From NCBI GenBank assembly GCA_944325685.1, contig CALVBC010000030.1:1-36020 (forward strand): a stretch of DNA of 36,020 bases, read 5' to 3'. Below, one piece after another: positions 23,141 to 32,578 of the stretch (positions within the stretch are counted from its first letter, which is position 1; every line of letters starts with the position of its first letter). The notes under the pieces are model-generated. The model worked only from the letters and a program-made list of their open reading frames with translations. It made no database searches and was not told the DNA's origin. This stretch comes from an uncultured Erysipelotrichaceae bacterium (GTDB taxonomy: Bacteria; Bacillota_I; Bacilli_A; Erysipelotrichales; Erysipelotrichaceae). Made by a program: the position numbers and the translations under genes.

Positions 23141-23343
23141 ACATCAAAGAAATAAGAGATATGTCAAATGCTGAGCTCAATACGACAGTCGAAGATCTAA
23201 AGAAAGAACTATTCGACTTGCGTTTTGAAAAAGCGACCGGTCAGATCGAAAATCCGATGCGCATCCGTGAGATCAGAAAGACGATCGCACGTATCAAGAC
23301 CGTGCTTACAGAGAGAGAAAAGGAGGAGACGACGAATGGTTAG
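23137..23343 (+). CDS. rpmC: Ribosomal protein L29
   Basis: The 68-residue L29 is a two-helix protein near the tunnel exit beside L23. It begins [20 protein letters not shown] and contains the family stretch [19 protein letters not shown]. The C-terminus carries the AAAGGAGGAG that serves rpsQ, and it overlaps the start of rpsQ by 8 bp. Confidence 0.97.
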   Translation: MNIKEIRDMSNAELNTTVEDLKKELFDLRFEKATGQIENPMRIREIRKTIARIKTVLTEREKEETTNG

Positions 23344-23599
23344 AGATACAAGAAGACGTGTACTTCGTGGCACAGTAGTTTCCGATAAGATGGACAAGAC
23401 CATCGTTGTCGAAACGGCAACTCGTAAGAGCCATCCACTATATGGCAAAAGAGTCAAATACTCTCGCAAATTCAAAGCTCATGATGAACTAAACGAAGCG
23501 AAGATCGGCGATATCGTCGAGATCATGGAGACAAGACCACTAAGTAAAGATAAACACTTCCGCTTAGTTCGCATCGTTGAAAAAGCAGTTATTCTTTAG
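23336..23599 (+). CDS. rpsQ: Ribosomal protein S17
   Basis: S17 is an OB-fold primary 16S binder, 87 residues here. The frame is open well upstream, but ATG 23336 follows AAAGGAGGAG and gives [20 protein letters not shown], the normal start. [20 protein letters not shown] and [14 protein letters not shown] are typical of the family. The start overlaps rpmC in another frame. The TAG stop is fused to GGAGG for rplN. Confidence 0.97.
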   Translation: MVRDTRRRVLRGTVVSDKMDKTIVVETATRKSHPLYGKRVKYSRKFKAHDELNEAKIGDIVEIMETRPLSKDKHFRLVRIVEKAVIL

Positions 23600-23611
23600 G
23601 AGGTATCAAAG

Positions 23612-23980
23612 ATGATCCAAAATGAAACTCGTTTAAAAGTCGCTGACAATACTGGTGCTAAAGAATTACTAGTCATCAGATGCTTAGGCGGTTCAAAGAG
23701 AAAGACAGCGAATATCGGTGATATCGTCGTCTGCTCAGTAAAAGATGCTCAACCTAATGGCAATGCCAAGAAGGGTGAAGTCGTCAAAGCTGTCATCGTT
23801 AGGACAAAATATGGTATCTCAAGACCTAATGGTACTTATATCAAGTTCGATGATAACGCTGCAGTTTTGATCAAAGATGATAAAACGCCAAGAGGAACAC
23901 GTATTTTCGGTCCTGTGGCAAGAGAACTCCGTGATAAAGACTTTATGAAGATCGTGTCTTTAGCACCAGAGGTATTATAG
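23612..23980 (+). CDS. rplN: Ribosomal protein L14
   Basis: The 122-residue L14 forms an inter-subunit bridge with 16S rRNA helix 14 and is also where RsfS silencing factor binds in other bacteria. It begins [20 protein letters not shown] and ends [17 protein letters not shown], both classic. Its TAG stop runs directly into GAGG, the ribosome-binding site of rplX. Confidence 0.98.
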   Translation: MIQNETRLKVADNTGAKELLVIRCLGGSKRKTANIGDIVVCSVKDAQPNGNAKKGEVVKAVIVRTKYGISRPNGTYIKFDDNAAVLIKDDKTPRGTRIFGPVARELRDKDFMKIVSLAPEVL

Positions 23981-23990
23981 GAGGATGTCC

Positions 23991-24311
23991 ATGAAGATCA
24001 AAAAAGGTGATAAGGTCCAAGTAATTACCGGCCATTATAAAGGTACGATCGGTGAGGTCATCAAGGCTCTACCACGTGAAGATAAAGTCGTCGTCGAAGG
24101 CGTAAATATCGTCAAGAAGGCTCTAAAACCAAGCCAGGTCAATCCTGATGGTGGCATCGTCGAAAAAGAGATGCCGATCCATGTATCGAACGTCATGTTA
24201 TATGACGCGAAAGCAAAAGAGCCATCAAGAGTCGGTTACCGCATCGAAAAAGGTGAAAAAGTCCGTTACTTCAAAAAGTCGGGCAACACTGTCAAAGGAG
24301 GTAAGAAATAA
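23991..24311 (+). CDS. rplX: Ribosomal protein L24
   Basis: The 106-residue L24 starts assembly of the 50S and carries a KOW motif ([20 protein letters not shown] near residues 4-23). The open frame has an earlier ATG at 23985, but that codon overlaps the TAGGAGG at 23978-23984. ATG 23991 lies 6 nt after it and gives the usual MKIKKGD start. The last base of its TAA is the A of the rplE ATG. Confidence 0.97.
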   Translation: MKIKKGDKVQVITGHYKGTIGEVIKALPREDKVVVEGVNIVKKALKPSQVNPDGGIVEKEMPIHVSNVMLYDAKAKEPSRVGYRIEKGEKVRYFKKSGNTVKGGKK

Positions 24312-24850
24312 TGAATCGTCTTCAAGAGAGATATGAAAAAGAGATCAAAGCTAATCTGATGAAGAAATTCAATTATTCTTCGCCGATGCAAGCACCTAAG
24401 CTCGTCAAGATCGTCGTCAACCTCGGTGTAGGTGATGCGATCGCTAATCCAAAAGCATTAGATGAAGCGGTATCTGAATTAACAGATATCACTGGTCAAA
24501 AGCCAGTCATCACTAAGGCTAAAAAGTCGATCGCTAACTTCAAACTTCGTGAAGGTATGGCGATCGGTTGTAAAGTCGATCTAAGAAATGAGAGAATGTA
24601 TGACTTCTTTGATAAGTTAGTCAACATCTCACTTCCACGTGTTAGAGATTTCCGTGGTGTTAGTAACACAGCCTTCGATGGTCGTGGTAACTACACATTA
24701 GGTGTCAAAGAACAGATCATCTTCCCGGAGATCCAATATGATAAAGTAGCTAGAGTCAGAGGTATGGATATCGTCATCGTCACAACAGCGAAGACTGATG
24801 AAGAGGCTCACGAACTCTTGAGCCAACTCGGCATGCCGTTTGCAAAGTAA
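24311..24850 (+). CDS. rplE: Ribosomal protein L5
   Basis: The 179-residue L5 binds 5S rRNA in the central protuberance. It has [19 protein letters not shown] at the N-terminus, [15 protein letters not shown], and [20 protein letters not shown]. The last motif is highly conserved. The start overlaps the rplX stop by one base (TAATG), with AAAGGAGG upstream, indicating coupling. Confidence 0.98.
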   Translation: MNRLQERYEKEIKANLMKKFNYSSPMQAPKLVKIVVNLGVGDAIANPKALDEAVSELTDITGQKPVITKAKKSIANFKLREGMAIGCKVDLRNERMYDFFDKLVNISLPRVRDFRGVSNTAFDGRGNYTLGVKEQIIFPEIQYDKVARVRGMDIVIVTTAKTDEEAHELLSQLGMPFAK

Positions 24851-24866
24851 GCAGGGAAGGAGATTT

Positions 24867-25052
24867 ATGGCAAAGACATCAATGAAGGTTAAATGTGCAC
24901 GTAAGCCAAAATACGCAGTCCGTGCTTATACGCGTTGCGAACGTTGTGGCCGTCCACATTCAGTATTAAGAAAATATAAATTATGCCGTATCTGCTTCAG
25001 AGAATTGGCTTATAAAGGTCAGATCCCTGGTGTCAAGAAGGCAAGTTGGTAA
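24867..25052 (+). CDS. rpsZ: Ribosomal protein S14, zinc-binding type
   Basis: This is the short, 61-residue type Z S14 found in many Bacillota. The zinc knuckle is CERCGRP then CRICF (two CxxC pairs, at about residues 24-43). The frame is open to 24840 inside rplE, but GGGAAGGAG precedes ATG 24867, giving the normal MAKTSMKVK start. It lies between rplE and rpsH, its usual place in the spc cluster. Confidence 0.97.
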   Translation: MAKTSMKVKCARKPKYAVRAYTRCERCGRPHSVLRKYKLCRICFRELAYKGQIPGVKKASW

Positions 25053-25067
25053 GGAGGTACTAGAGTG

Positions 25068-25472
25068 ATGATGAATATGACAGATCCGATCGCCGATATG
25101 CTCACAAGAGTGCGCAACGGTTTATCAGCGAATCATGAAACTGTTGATGTACCATACAGCCGTGTAAAAGAAGAAATAGCTAGGATCTTAAAAGAAGAAG
25201 GCTATATCACTGGTTATACAGTCAATGGTGAAACAGCAAAAGAAAAGATGATCACGATCACCCTCAAGTATGGTCCAAATCATCAAAAGGTTATATCTGG
25301 TATCAAGAGGATCTCTAAACCAGGTCTAAGAGTTTATGCAAAAAGTGATGCGATCCCACGCGTCTTAAATGGTCTTGGTATCGCGATCATCTCAACTTCA
25401 AAAGGGATGATGTGCGACCGTGATGCACGTAAGGCACATGCAGGTGGCGAAGTCATCGCTTACGTTTGGTAA
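25068..25472 (+). CDS. rpsH: Ribosomal protein S8
   Basis: The 134-residue S8 is a central-domain 16S binder and the autoregulator of the spc operon in Escherichia coli. The product has [15 protein letters not shown] near the start and ends with GEVIAYVW, as in the family. Starts at GTG 25065, ATG 25068, ATG 25071 and ATG 25077 are all in frame. AAGGAGG at 25051-25057 leaves 10 nt to 25068, which I take, although GTG 25065 (7 nt) is equally possible. Confidence 0.96.
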   Translation: MMNMTDPIADMLTRVRNGLSANHETVDVPYSRVKEEIARILKEEGYITGYTVNGETAKEKMITITLKYGPNHQKVISGIKRISKPGLRVYAKSDAIPRVLNGLGIAIISTSKGMMCDRDARKAHAGGEVIAYVW

Positions 25473-25489
25473 TAAGGAGAAATTAAAGA

Positions 25490-26032
25490 ATGTCACGTAT
25501 CGGGAATAAAACGATTACCATTCCTAGTGGTGTTGAAGTCAATGTCGCTAGTTCGAATGAGGTGACTGTCAAAGGTCCAAAGGGTACCTTAGTCCGTCAA
25601 TTTAATCCACTCATCACGATCGAGATCGATGGTGATGTGATCACTTGCAAGCGCGCTAATGAAGAAAAGCACACAAAGCAACTTCATGGCACGACAAGAG
25701 CATTGCTCCACAACATGATCGTCGGTGTATCTGAAGGTTTCACTAAGGAACTTCACATTGAAGGTATCGGTTATAGAGCAGCGCTAAATGGCAAGACATT
25801 AACGCTTAACTTAGGTTATTCACATCCGATCGACTACGTTATCGAAGATGGTATCACAGTTGAACTTACAAGTGCGACTGACATGAAGGTATCTGGTATC
25901 GATAAGCAAAGGGTCGGTGAAGTAGCTGCTAATATCCGCGGTTTCAAGAAGCCGGAACCATACAAGGGCAAGGGTATCCGTTACAAGGATGAACATATCC
26001 GTCGTAAAGAAGGTAAAACAGCTGGTAAGTAG
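25490..26032 (+). CDS. rplF: Ribosomal protein L6
   Basis: The 180-residue L6 has two homologous domains and lies near the factor-binding region at the L7/L12 stalk base. It begins [39 protein letters not shown] and the C-terminal [14 protein letters not shown] are strongly conserved. TAAGGAGA is 10 nt before the ATG. Confidence 0.98.
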   Translation: MSRIGNKTITIPSGVEVNVASSNEVTVKGPKGTLVRQFNPLITIEIDGDVITCKRANEEKHTKQLHGTTRALLHNMIVGVSEGFTKELHIEGIGYRAALNGKTLTLNLGYSHPIDYVIEDGITVELTSATDMKVSGIDKQRVGEVAANIRGFKKPEPYKGKGIRYKDEHIRRKEGKTAGK

Positions 26033-26047
26033 TAAAGGAGTAGCGAA

Positions 26048-26404
26048 ATGTTAAAGAAGACAGATAAGAATCAAGTGCGTCAAAGAAGACATGCACGTGT
26101 CAGAAGAAAGATTTCGGGAACATCGACTTGCCCTAGATTAAATGTTTTCCGTTCAAACAAACACATCCACTGTCAGATCATCGATGATACGACAGGTACG
26201 ACACTCGTAGCTTGCTCAAGTGTTGAACTAAAACTAGCTAATGGCTCAAATATCGAAGCTGCTAGTGCTGTTGGTACAGAACTAGCTAACAGAGCTAAAG
26301 CTAAGAATATCGAAAACGTCGTCTTCGACCGTGGTGGTTACCTATATCATGGCCGTGTCAAGGCGGTCGCTGATGCCGCAAGAGAAGCCGGCTTAAAATT
26401 CTAG
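26048..26404 (+). CDS. rplR: Ribosomal protein L18
   Basis: The 118-residue L18 binds 5S rRNA with L5. A basic N-terminus ([15 protein letters not shown]) is followed by [18 protein letters not shown] and the C-terminal [20 protein letters not shown], both hallmarks. TAAAGGAG precedes the ATG. The stop TAG is fused to GAGG for rpsE. Confidence 0.98.
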   Translation: MLKKTDKNQVRQRRHARVRRKISGTSTCPRLNVFRSNKHIHCQIIDDTTGTTLVACSSVELKLANGSNIEAASAVGTELANRAKAKNIENVVFDRGGYLYHGRVKAVADAAREAGLKF

Positions 26405-26413
26405 GAGGACACC

Positions 26414-26938
26414 ATGGAAAACAACAGAAGACCAAGAAAGAATTTCGAACGCCCTCAAAAAGAATTTGATGAGCGAGTAGTTGTCATCAACCGTGTATCA
26501 AAGACGGTCAAAGGTGGCCGTAGGATGCGCTTTAGCGCTTTAGTCGTCATCGGCGATCACAATGGTCGTGTCGGTTATGGCTTAGGTAAGGCTAATGAAG
26601 TACCAGATGCGATCAAGAAGGCTTTAGAAGCTGCTAAGAAGAATCTCATCCGTGTACCACTAGTCAACGGTAAGAAGACGATCCCACATGATGTCGTCGG
26701 TACATATGGCGCTGGTGAAGTATTGCTTCGCCCGGCATCAGAGGGTACTGGTGTCATCGCTGGTGGTCCAGTCCGTGCCGTATTAGAGCTTGCAGGTATT
26801 GAGGATGTCCTCAGTAAGTGCATCGGTTCAAGGACACCGATCAACGCTGTTCATGCGACGATCGCTGCACTTAGCCAACTAAAGACGGTCAATAACGTAA
26901 GCAGATTACGTGAAAAGAAAGTCGAAGAGATCAGATAG
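26414..26938 (+). CDS. rpsE: Ribosomal protein S5
   Basis: The 174-residue S5 lies at the decoding and mRNA helicase side of the 30S subunit. It has the dsRNA-binding-like domain ([20 protein letters not shown]) and the C-terminal domain with [20 protein letters not shown] and [12 protein letters not shown] basic leader of about 20 residues ([16 protein letters not shown]) precedes the domain. Its TAG stop runs into GGAGG for rplO. The next gene in most bacteria would be rpmD (L30), but only 11 nt remain here before rplO. Confidence 0.98.
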   Translation: MENNRRPRKNFERPQKEFDERVVVINRVSKTVKGGRRMRFSALVVIGDHNGRVGYGLGKANEVPDAIKKALEAAKKNLIRVPLVNGKKTIPHDVVGTYGAGEVLLRPASEGTGVIAGGPVRAVLELAGIEDVLSKCIGSRTPINAVHATIAALSQLKTVNNVSRLREKKVEEIR

Positions 26939-26949
26939 GAGGTCAGTCC

Positions 26950-27390
26950 ATGAAATTACATGAGTTAAAGTATAACGAAGGTGCTCGTAAAAGCACTAAG
27001 CGTCTTGGACGCGGCCAAGGATCAGGTCAAGGTAAGACTGCTGGTAAAGGTCATAAAGGTCAAAACGCTAGATCAGGTGGTGGCGTAGCGATCGGCTTTG
27101 AAGGTGGTCAAACACCTATCTACAAGCGTATCCCTAAGCGTGGTTTCACAAATTTCACCCGCAAGGAATATGCGATCATCAATCTCAGCACATTGAATAA
27201 TTTTGCGGAAGGCTCAGATGTCACACCAGAATTACTCAAAGAGATGGGTGTCGTTAAAAAAGAACTAAGTGGCATCAAAGTTCTAGGTGATGGTACTTTA
27301 GATCATAAAGTAAATGTCACTTGCCACAAGATCTCTGCTAGTGCTAAAGCAGCGATCGAAAAAGCAGGCGGTAAAGTAGAGGTATTATAA
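26950..27390 (+). CDS. rplO: Ribosomal protein L15
   Basis: The 146-residue L15 is a late 50S assembly protein. The glycine-rich N-terminal tail is clear ([20 protein letters not shown] then GQNARSGGG), followed by [19 protein letters not shown]. It directly follows rpsE with no L30 gene between them. The secY ATG lies 1 nt after its stop, so secY translation is likely coupled. Confidence 0.98.
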   Translation: MKLHELKYNEGARKSTKRLGRGQGSGQGKTAGKGHKGQNARSGGGVAIGFEGGQTPIYKRIPKRGFTNFTRKEYAIINLSTLNNFAEGSDVTPELLKEMGVVKKELSGIKVLGDGTLDHKVNVTCHKISASAKAAIEKAGGKVEVL

Positions 27391-27391
27391 A

Positions 27392-28666
27392 ATGGTCCGT
27401 ATCTTCGTTGATTTTTTCAAAAATAAAGATATACGGAAGAAGATCTTTTTTACCCTAGCTATGATGCTAGTATACAGACTCGGTGCAGCTATCCCTGCAC
27501 CTGGTGTCAATGATACGGTCATCAATCTATCCGGCAACTCGATCTTAGGTATGATGAGCTTGCTCGGTGGTGGCTCACTTGAGCAGATGTCGATCTTCGC
27601 TTTAGGTGTCAGCCCATACATCACCGCTAGTATCATCATCCAATTATTGAGCATGGATATCATCCCACCGCTTACCGAAATGGCTAAGAGCGGTAAAAAG
27701 GGTAAACAGCAACTAGATCGCATCACCCGTTATGTCGGTGTCGTGATGGCTTTATTCCAAGGCTTCTTCATCGTCAAGATGTTCTCGGATCAATACGGTA
27801 TCATCGATAACCCAGGTACGATCACATACTTATTCATCGCGATCGTGATGACGGCAGGTACGATGTTCTTATTATGGATCGGTGATCAGATCTCGCAAAA
27901 GGGTATCGGCAATGGTGTATCGATGATCATCTTCGCTGGTATCGTCGCTGGTTTCCCAAGCAGCTTCCAATCAGTCTATCAGACATTGCTTGGAAGTGGT
28001 GCCACTGCAACTGGTGTTATCGGCTTTGTCGCTTATATCATCATGTTCATCGCGATCTTGGTATTAGTCGTAGCTATGCAGGTAGCTGAAAGAAGGATCC
28101 CAGTCCAATATTCAACAAGCCACAGCTACAATAAGACCAAAGGTGACCTCAATCACTTGCCACTAAAGATAAACTCAGCAAGTGTCATCCCAGTCATCTT
28201 CGCTAGTGCGCTGATCCAAGGGCCACAGATCATCGCTTCATGGTTCTCATCAAACGCATATCAATGGTTAGCTGATTTCTTTGATTTCTCTAAACCATAT
28301 GTCCTTGTCATCTATGGTATCCTCATCGTCTTATTCACTTTCTTCTATACGAATATGACGGTGGATCCAAGCAAGCTAGCTGATGATCTAAACAAGCAAG
28401 GCACATACATCCCTGGTGTTAGACCAGGTGGTGAGACGAAGGCATATATCTCTAAGGTCCTCAACAGGATCACGGTCTTAGGTGCGATCTTACTCACATT
28501 CATCGCTCTATTACCATATGTCTTATCGATCGTCTTCGATCTCCCATACCAAGCAGCCGTTGGTGGTACAGGTATCATCATCGTCGTCGGTGTTGCGATG
28601 GAAACGATCAAACAGCTGAAAGGTGAGATGACCTCGAAGCAATACCGTGGTTTCATAGGTAGGTAG
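27392..28666 (+). CDS. secY: SecY, protein-conducting channel of the Sec translocase
   Basis: This 424-residue SecY has the ten-helix layout. An amphipathic N-terminus precedes helix 1 (IFFTLAMMLVYRLGAAIPAP), and the plug region follows (NSILGMMSLLGGGSLEQMSI). FALGVSPYITASIIIQLL and the cytosolic loop RRIPVQYSTSHSY are also conserved. The C-terminus ends GEMTSKQYRGFIGR. It exports proteins carrying signal peptides, such as the surface protein at 32815. Placement between rplO and adk is the usual order. Confidence 0.98.
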   Translation: MVRIFVDFFKNKDIRKKIFFTLAMMLVYRLGAAIPAPGVNDTVINLSGNSILGMMSLLGGGSLEQMSIFALGVSPYITASIIIQLLSMDIIPPLTEMAKSGKKGKQQLDRITRYVGVVMALFQGFFIVKMFSDQYGIIDNPGTITYLFIAIVMTAGTMFLLWIGDQISQKGIGNGVSMIIFAGIVAGFPSSFQSVYQTLLGSGATATGVIGFVAYIIMFIAILVLVVAMQVAERRIPVQYSTSHSYNKTKGDLNHLPLKINSASVIPVIFASALIQGPQIIASWFSSNAYQWLADFFDFSKPYVLVIYGILIVLFTFFYTNMTVDPSKLADDLNKQGTYIPGVRPGGETKAYISKVLNRITVLGAILLTFIALLPYVLSIVFDLPYQAAVGGTGIIIVVGVAMETIKQLKGEMTSKQYRGFIGR

Positions 28667-28668
28667 TG

Positions 28669-29319
28669 ATGAATCTACTTATCATGGGAGCCCCCGGTAG
28701 TGGCAAGGGAACGATGTCAGAGAGGATCATCGCTGAATATGATCTACTTCATATCTCAACTGGTGATCTATTGCGTCAAGCAGTAAAGGAAAAGACACCT
28801 ACAGGTCTTAAGGCTCAAGAATATATGAGTCAAGGCCATCTCGTCCCTGATGAGATCATACACGACCTCATCTCTTGGCGCCTAAGTCAAGATGATGCAA
28901 AGAAAGGTTTCTTAATGGATGGTTATCCGAGGACTTTAGCGCAGGCTAAAGACTTCGATAACATATGTCAAAGACTGAACATCAAGCTCGATATGATCAT
29001 TCAGCTCGACCTTGATGAAGAAGTCATCGCTAAGCGGATCACTGGCCGTCGTGTCTGTAAGAACTGTGGAGCGATCTACCACATCGATACCAAACCTAGT
29101 AAAGTAGCTGGTGTTTGTGATGAATGTGGTGGTGAGCTATATACAAGGGCTGATGACACGCTTGAAAGCTTAAAAGTCCGTTTAGCTGAATACGAAGAGA
29201 GTACTAGACCATTACTTGATCACTACGATGGTCAAGTCAAGATCGAAAGGATCGATGGTGACGGTACGATCGATAGCGTATTTGCCAGTATCAAAAGCAT
29301 ATTGGATGGTATAAGATGA
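28669..29319 (+). CDS. adk: Adenylate kinase, zinc-type
   Basis: The 216-residue enzyme interconverts AMP + ATP and two ADP in the cytosol. The P-loop is GAPGSGKGT (7-15), the AMP-binding region has STGDLLRQA, and LMDGYPRTLAQA is conserved. The LID domain carries CKNC and CDEC, the four-Cys zinc site common in Gram-positive enzymes. I use ATG 28669 rather than GTG 28666, because 28666 is also the last base of the secY stop. The ribosome-binding site is weak (AGGTAGG), suggesting coupling to secY. Its TGA overlaps the map ATG. Confidence 0.97.
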   Translation: MNLLIMGAPGSGKGTMSERIIAEYDLLHISTGDLLRQAVKEKTPTGLKAQEYMSQGHLVPDEIIHDLISWRLSQDDAKKGFLMDGYPRTLAQAKDFDNICQRLNIKLDMIIQLDLDEEVIAKRITGRRVCKNCGAIYHIDTKPSKVAGVCDECGGELYTRADDTLESLKVRLAEYEESTRPLLDHYDGQVKIERIDGDGTIDSVFASIKSILDGIR

Positions 29320-30065
29320 TCACGATCAAATCACCAAGAGAGATCGAACTCTTAAAGGAAGCAGGTAGGATCGTCGGCCATACTCATAAAGTCTTACAAG
29401 CAGCGATCAAGCCAGGTGTCAGTACCTTGGACCTTGATCGTCTCGCTGAAAAGACGATCACGGAAATGGGGGCAACGCCATCATTCAAGGGCTATCAGGG
29501 TTTCCCTGGCAGTATCTGCACTTCGATCAACAATATGCTCGTCCATGGCATCCCTGATCACAGGATCTTGCAAGAAGGTGATATCATCTCGATCGATATC
29601 GGTGCTTGCTATAAGGGGTATCACGGTGACAGTGCTTGGAGCTATGGTGTTGGTGATATCAAACCAGAGCACCAAAAGCTGCTCGATGTGACCCGTGAAT
29701 CACTGTTCAAAGGATTAGAACAGGTGAAACCAGGTAACTATGTCGGTGACATCGCTCATGCGATCCAGACCTATGTCGAAAGCTTTGGCTTTAGTTTACC
29801 GATCGAGTATACAGGTCATGGTGTCGGTAAGAACTTGCACGAAGACCCAGCGATCCCTAATGTGGGTATGCCACATACTTTAGAAAAGCTAAAGAAGGGG
29901 ATGGTCATTGCTGTTGAACCGATGGTCTTCATGGGACGACCAAATTGTCGGACCCTACCAGATGGTTGGGGCGTCGTCTCCAAAGACGGTTCATGGGCAG
30001 CACATTTCGAACATACGGTCGTTATCACCGATGAGGGATATGAGATCACAACTAAGGAGGATTAA
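29316..30065 (+). CDS. map: Methionine aminopeptidase, type I
   Basis: The 249-residue enzyme removes the N-terminal Met from new proteins and is a di-metal peptidase. The ligand set is visible: Asp in SIDIGACYKGYHGDSAW (two Asp ligands), His in YTGHGVG, Glu in AVEPMVF and Glu in HFEHTV. It starts MITIKSPREIELLKEAG, as expected. The ATGA overlap with adk implies coupling. The AAGGAGG before the infA GTG lies in its last codons. Confidence 0.97.
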   Translation: MITIKSPREIELLKEAGRIVGHTHKVLQAAIKPGVSTLDLDRLAEKTITEMGATPSFKGYQGFPGSICTSINNMLVHGIPDHRILQEGDIISIDIGACYKGYHGDSAWSYGVGDIKPEHQKLLDVTRESLFKGLEQVKPGNYVGDIAHAIQTYVESFGFSLPIEYTGHGVGKNLHEDPAIPNVGMPHTLEKLKKGMVIAVEPMVFMGRPNCRTLPDGWGVVSKDGSWAAHFEHTVVITDEGYEITTKED

Positions 30066-30284
30066 GTGGCAAAACAAGACGTTATCGAGATCACTGGCGT
30101 GGTAACAGATACGTTACCAAACGCACAATTCAAGGTGAAACTAGAAAATGGACATGAGATCTTGGCTCACGTTTCTGGTAAAATCCGCATGCATTACATC
30201 CGCATTTTACCAGGCGATCGTGTCACAGTAGAGATTTCACCTTACGACTTAACACGTGGGCGTATAACATTCCGACAAAAATAG
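30066..30284 (+). CDS. infA: Translation initiation factor IF-1
   Basis: The 72-residue IF-1 binds the A site of the 30S subunit. It is an OB-fold protein with [20 protein letters not shown] and [19 protein letters not shown], all family hallmarks. The start codon is GTG, placed directly after the map TAA (TAAGTG), with AAGGAGG 5 nt upstream. A GTG start on an essential gene of this operon is unusual among its neighbours and could limit translation. Confidence 0.97.
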   Translation: MAKQDVIEITGVVTDTLPNAQFKVKLENGHEILAHVSGKIRMHYIRILPGDRVTVEISPYDLTRGRITFRQK

Positions 30285-30302
30285 TGTCTAAAGGAGGTAA
30301 AG

Positions 30303-30416
30303 ATGAAAGTTAGACCATCTGTAAAACCAATCTGTGACAAATGCCGCGTTATCAAGCGCAAGGGTAGAGTAATGGTTATCTGTGAAAACCCTAAACACAA
30401 ACAGAGACAAGGTTAA
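30303..30416 (+). CDS. rpmJ: Ribosomal protein L36, zinc-binding type
   Basis: The 37-residue L36 is complete. It starts [17 protein letters not shown] and ends with the motif [11 protein letters not shown]. The CxxC...C...H zinc ribbon (Cys11, Cys14, Cys27, His32) marks the C+ form. AAAGGAGG lies 5 nt before the ATG. It sits between infA and rpsM, as in most Bacillota. Confidence 0.97.
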   Translation: MKVRPSVKPICDKCRVIKRKGRVMVICENPKHKQRQG

Positions 30417-30433
30417 TAGGGAGGAGAAATTAA

Positions 30434-30799
30434 ATGGCTCGTATAGCTGGTGTGGATATCCCAAACGATAAGCGTGTAGTGGTATCCCTAACATATATCT
30501 ACGGTGTTGGTCTTCCAACAGCGCAAAAAGTATTGAAGGAGTGCGGTATCTCAGAAGATATCCGTGTCAAAGATCTAACTGATGATCAGTTAGGTGCCAT
30601 CCGTAAAGTCTTAGATAACTATAAACTTGAAGGCGACTTACGTCGTGAAACACAACTAAATATCAAACGTTTGATGGAAGTAGCTTGCTACAGAGGTATC
30701 CGTCATCGTAAAGGACTTCCAGTAAGAGGACAAAGGACAAAGACCAATGCTCGTACTAGAAAAGGTCCACGTCGTACAGTAGCTAATAAGAAGAAGTAG
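30434..30799 (+). CDS. rpsM: Ribosomal protein S13
   Basis: The 121-residue S13 contacts the P-site tRNA and forms bridges with L5. [15 protein letters not shown] and the C-terminal [20 protein letters not shown], with its basic tail ([13 protein letters not shown]), are typical. GGGAGGAG precedes the ATG. Two TAG stops in a row follow, the second of which forms TAGGAGG for rpsK. Confidence 0.98.
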   Translation: MARIAGVDIPNDKRVVVSLTYIYGVGLPTAQKVLKECGISEDIRVKDLTDDQLGAIRKVLDNYKLEGDLRRETQLNIKRLMEVACYRGIRHRKGLPVRGQRTKTNARTRKGPRRTVANKKK

Positions 30800-30813
30800 T
30801 AGGAGGATATAAA

Positions 30814-31203
30814 ATGGCACAAGCAAAAACAACACGTAAAAGACGTGTCAAAAAGAATGTAGCGCGTGGTGTCGCACACATCCACTCTACATTCAATAAT
30901 ACGATCGTAACGATCACCGATGAAGCTGGAAATGTCATCTCTTGGTCATCAGCTGGCGCATTAGGTTATAAGGGTTCACGTAAGTCAACACCATATGCTG
31001 CACAAATGGTATCAGAAGCAGCTGGTAAGACAGCGATGGATCACGGTATGCGCTCAGTCGAAGTCAGCGTCAAAGGTCCAGGTCCTGGCCGTGAGGCAGC
31101 GATCAGATCTTTACAAACAGCTGGTCTTCAGATCACAGCGATCAACGATGTGACTCCGATCCCACATAACGGTTGCCGTCCACCAAAGAAACCTAGAGGT
31201 TAA
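30814..31203 (+). CDS. rpsK: Ribosomal protein S11
   Basis: The 129-residue S11 sits on the platform near the Shine-Dalgarno cleft. It has [19 protein letters not shown] and the C-terminal [20 protein letters not shown], both characteristic. TAGGAGG lies 7 nt upstream of the ATG. Confidence 0.98.
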   Translation: MAQAKTTRKRRVKKNVARGVAHIHSTFNNTIVTITDEAGNVISWSSAGALGYKGSRKSTPYAAQMVSEAAGKTAMDHGMRSVEVSVKGPGPGREAAIRSLQTAGLQITAINDVTPIPHNGCRPPKKPRG

Positions 31204-31214
31204 GGAGGTTCCTA

Positions 31215-32174
31215 ATGGAAAAATTTGAACGTCCAAAGTTTGAACTCACAAAAGATTACCAAGAGGGTAATTATGGTCGTTTCACGATCGGCCCTCTAGA
31301 GAGGGGCTTTGGCACGACGATCGGCAATGCGATGCGCCGAGTCATGCTGTCAAGTTTACCAGGAGGCGGTATCTTCAGCGTCAAGATCAATGGGGTCTTC
31401 CATGAGTTCTCATCGATCCCTGGCGTCAAAGAAGATGTCACAATGATCATCCTTCGCTTGAAAGATCTCATCTTAAAAGTCGATGGTGATGATGAATATA
31501 CCTTAAGGATCACAGCTGCTGGTCCAACGATCGTAACAGCTAAAGACATCATCTGCCCAACAGGCGTTGAAGTCTTGAATCCAAACCTAGAGATCTGTAC
31601 GATCGCTGCTGGTGGTGATCTTGAGATGGAATTAAAGGTCAAGAATGGTCGTGGTTATGTCAGTGCTGATGAGAATAAACGTCTACATCAAAACTCATCA
31701 CAAGGCATCGGTACGATCTACACTGACTCCATCTATACACCTGTCACAAAAGCTAACTTCACTGTTGAGCCAGCTCGTGTCGGTCAAAGTGTCAAGTATG
31801 ACAGTTTAGCCCTCGAAGTTTGGACTGATGGTTCTTTGACCCCAACAGAAGCAGTAGCTTGGGCAGCTAAGATCCTCATCGATCATTTGAATCTCTTCGC
31901 TAATATCGATCAAAATATCGCTGAAAGCGAAGACCTAATGAAAGAAAAGGCCAACGAACAAAAAGCAAAGAAGATCCATATGTCGATCGAAGACATGGAT
32001 CTCACGGTAAGAAGTTATAACTGCCTAAAACGTGCCGGTATCGCTAATGTCGAAGAGTTAACCCAAAAGACAGAAGACGAAATGGCTAGAGTCCGTAACT
32101 TAGGCAAAAAGTCTTTGAAAGAAGTCAAAGAAAAATTATCAAGTATGGGTCTAAGTTTTAAGGCTCACGATTAG
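31215..32174 (+). CDS. rpoA: RNA polymerase alpha subunit
   Basis: The 319-residue alpha subunit starts polymerase assembly with its N-terminal domain (about 1-230; GPLERGFGTTIGNAMRRVML is the conserved core). The C-terminal domain (about 250-315; LTVRSYNCLKRAGIANVEEL then VRNLGKKSLKEVKEKL) binds UP elements and activators. TAAGGAGG precedes the ATG. Production from the ribosomal operon matches gene order in Bacillota. Confidence 0.98.
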   Translation: MEKFERPKFELTKDYQEGNYGRFTIGPLERGFGTTIGNAMRRVMLSSLPGGGIFSVKINGVFHEFSSIPGVKEDVTMIILRLKDLILKVDGDDEYTLRITAAGPTIVTAKDIICPTGVEVLNPNLEICTIAAGGDLEMELKVKNGRGYVSADENKRLHQNSSQGIGTIYTDSIYTPVTKANFTVEPARVGQSVKYDSLALEVWTDGSLTPTEAVAWAAKILIDHLNLFANIDQNIAESEDLMKEKANEQKAKKIHMSIEDMDLTVRSYNCLKRAGIANVEELTQKTEDEMARVRNLGKKSLKEVKEKLSSMGLSFKAHD

Positions 32175-32188
32175 TAAAGGAGAGTTGT

Positions 32189-32545
32189 ATGCAAAATCGT
32201 AAATTAGGACGTACATCAGATCATCGTCGTGCTCTACTAAGAAATATGGCTACACAAGTCATCTTAAATGGCAAGATCACTACGACTGAAATGAAGGCTA
32301 AGGAACTTCGTACAGTTGTCGACGGCCTTATCCAGACAGCTAAAGAAGATACAGTACATAGCCGTCGTTTAGTCGCTTCCTATTTGATGAATATCAAAAG
32401 CAAGAATGGCAAAACAGCTGTTCAAGTATTATTCGAAGAAGTTGCACCAAAGTACAAAGATCGCAATGGTGGTTATACCCGTGTAACAAAACTCGGTTAT
32501 CGCCGTGGTGACAATGCACCAGTTGCATCGATCGAATTAGTATAG
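32189..32545 (+). CDS. rplQ: Ribosomal protein L17
   Basis: The 118-residue L17 lies near the tunnel exit. It begins MQNRKLGRTSDHRRALLRNM and ends GYTRVTKLGYRRGDNAPVASIEL, the canonical ends. TAAAGGAG precedes the ATG. It is the last gene of the operon and is followed after 5 nt by a strong intrinsic terminator. Confidence 0.98.
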   Translation: MQNRKLGRTSDHRRALLRNMATQVILNGKITTTEMKAKELRTVVDGLIQTAKEDTVHSRRLVASYLMNIKSKNGKTAVQVLFEEVAPKYKDRNGGYTRVTKLGYRRGDNAPVASIELV

Positions 32546-32550
32546 TCTAT

Positions 32551-32573
32551 AAAGCTCCGCAAGGAGCTTTTAA
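32551..32573 (+). terminator. Terminator of the S10-spc-alpha operon
   Basis: AAAGCTCC and GGAGCTTT make an 8-bp stem around GCAA, followed by TT and A. This ends the 14-kb ribosomal transcript. Confidence 0.88.
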
Positions 32574-32578
32574 AGTGC

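Noticed and set aside
26939-26949. A hidden, very short L30 gene between rpsE and rplO
   Set aside because: Only 11 nt are available.
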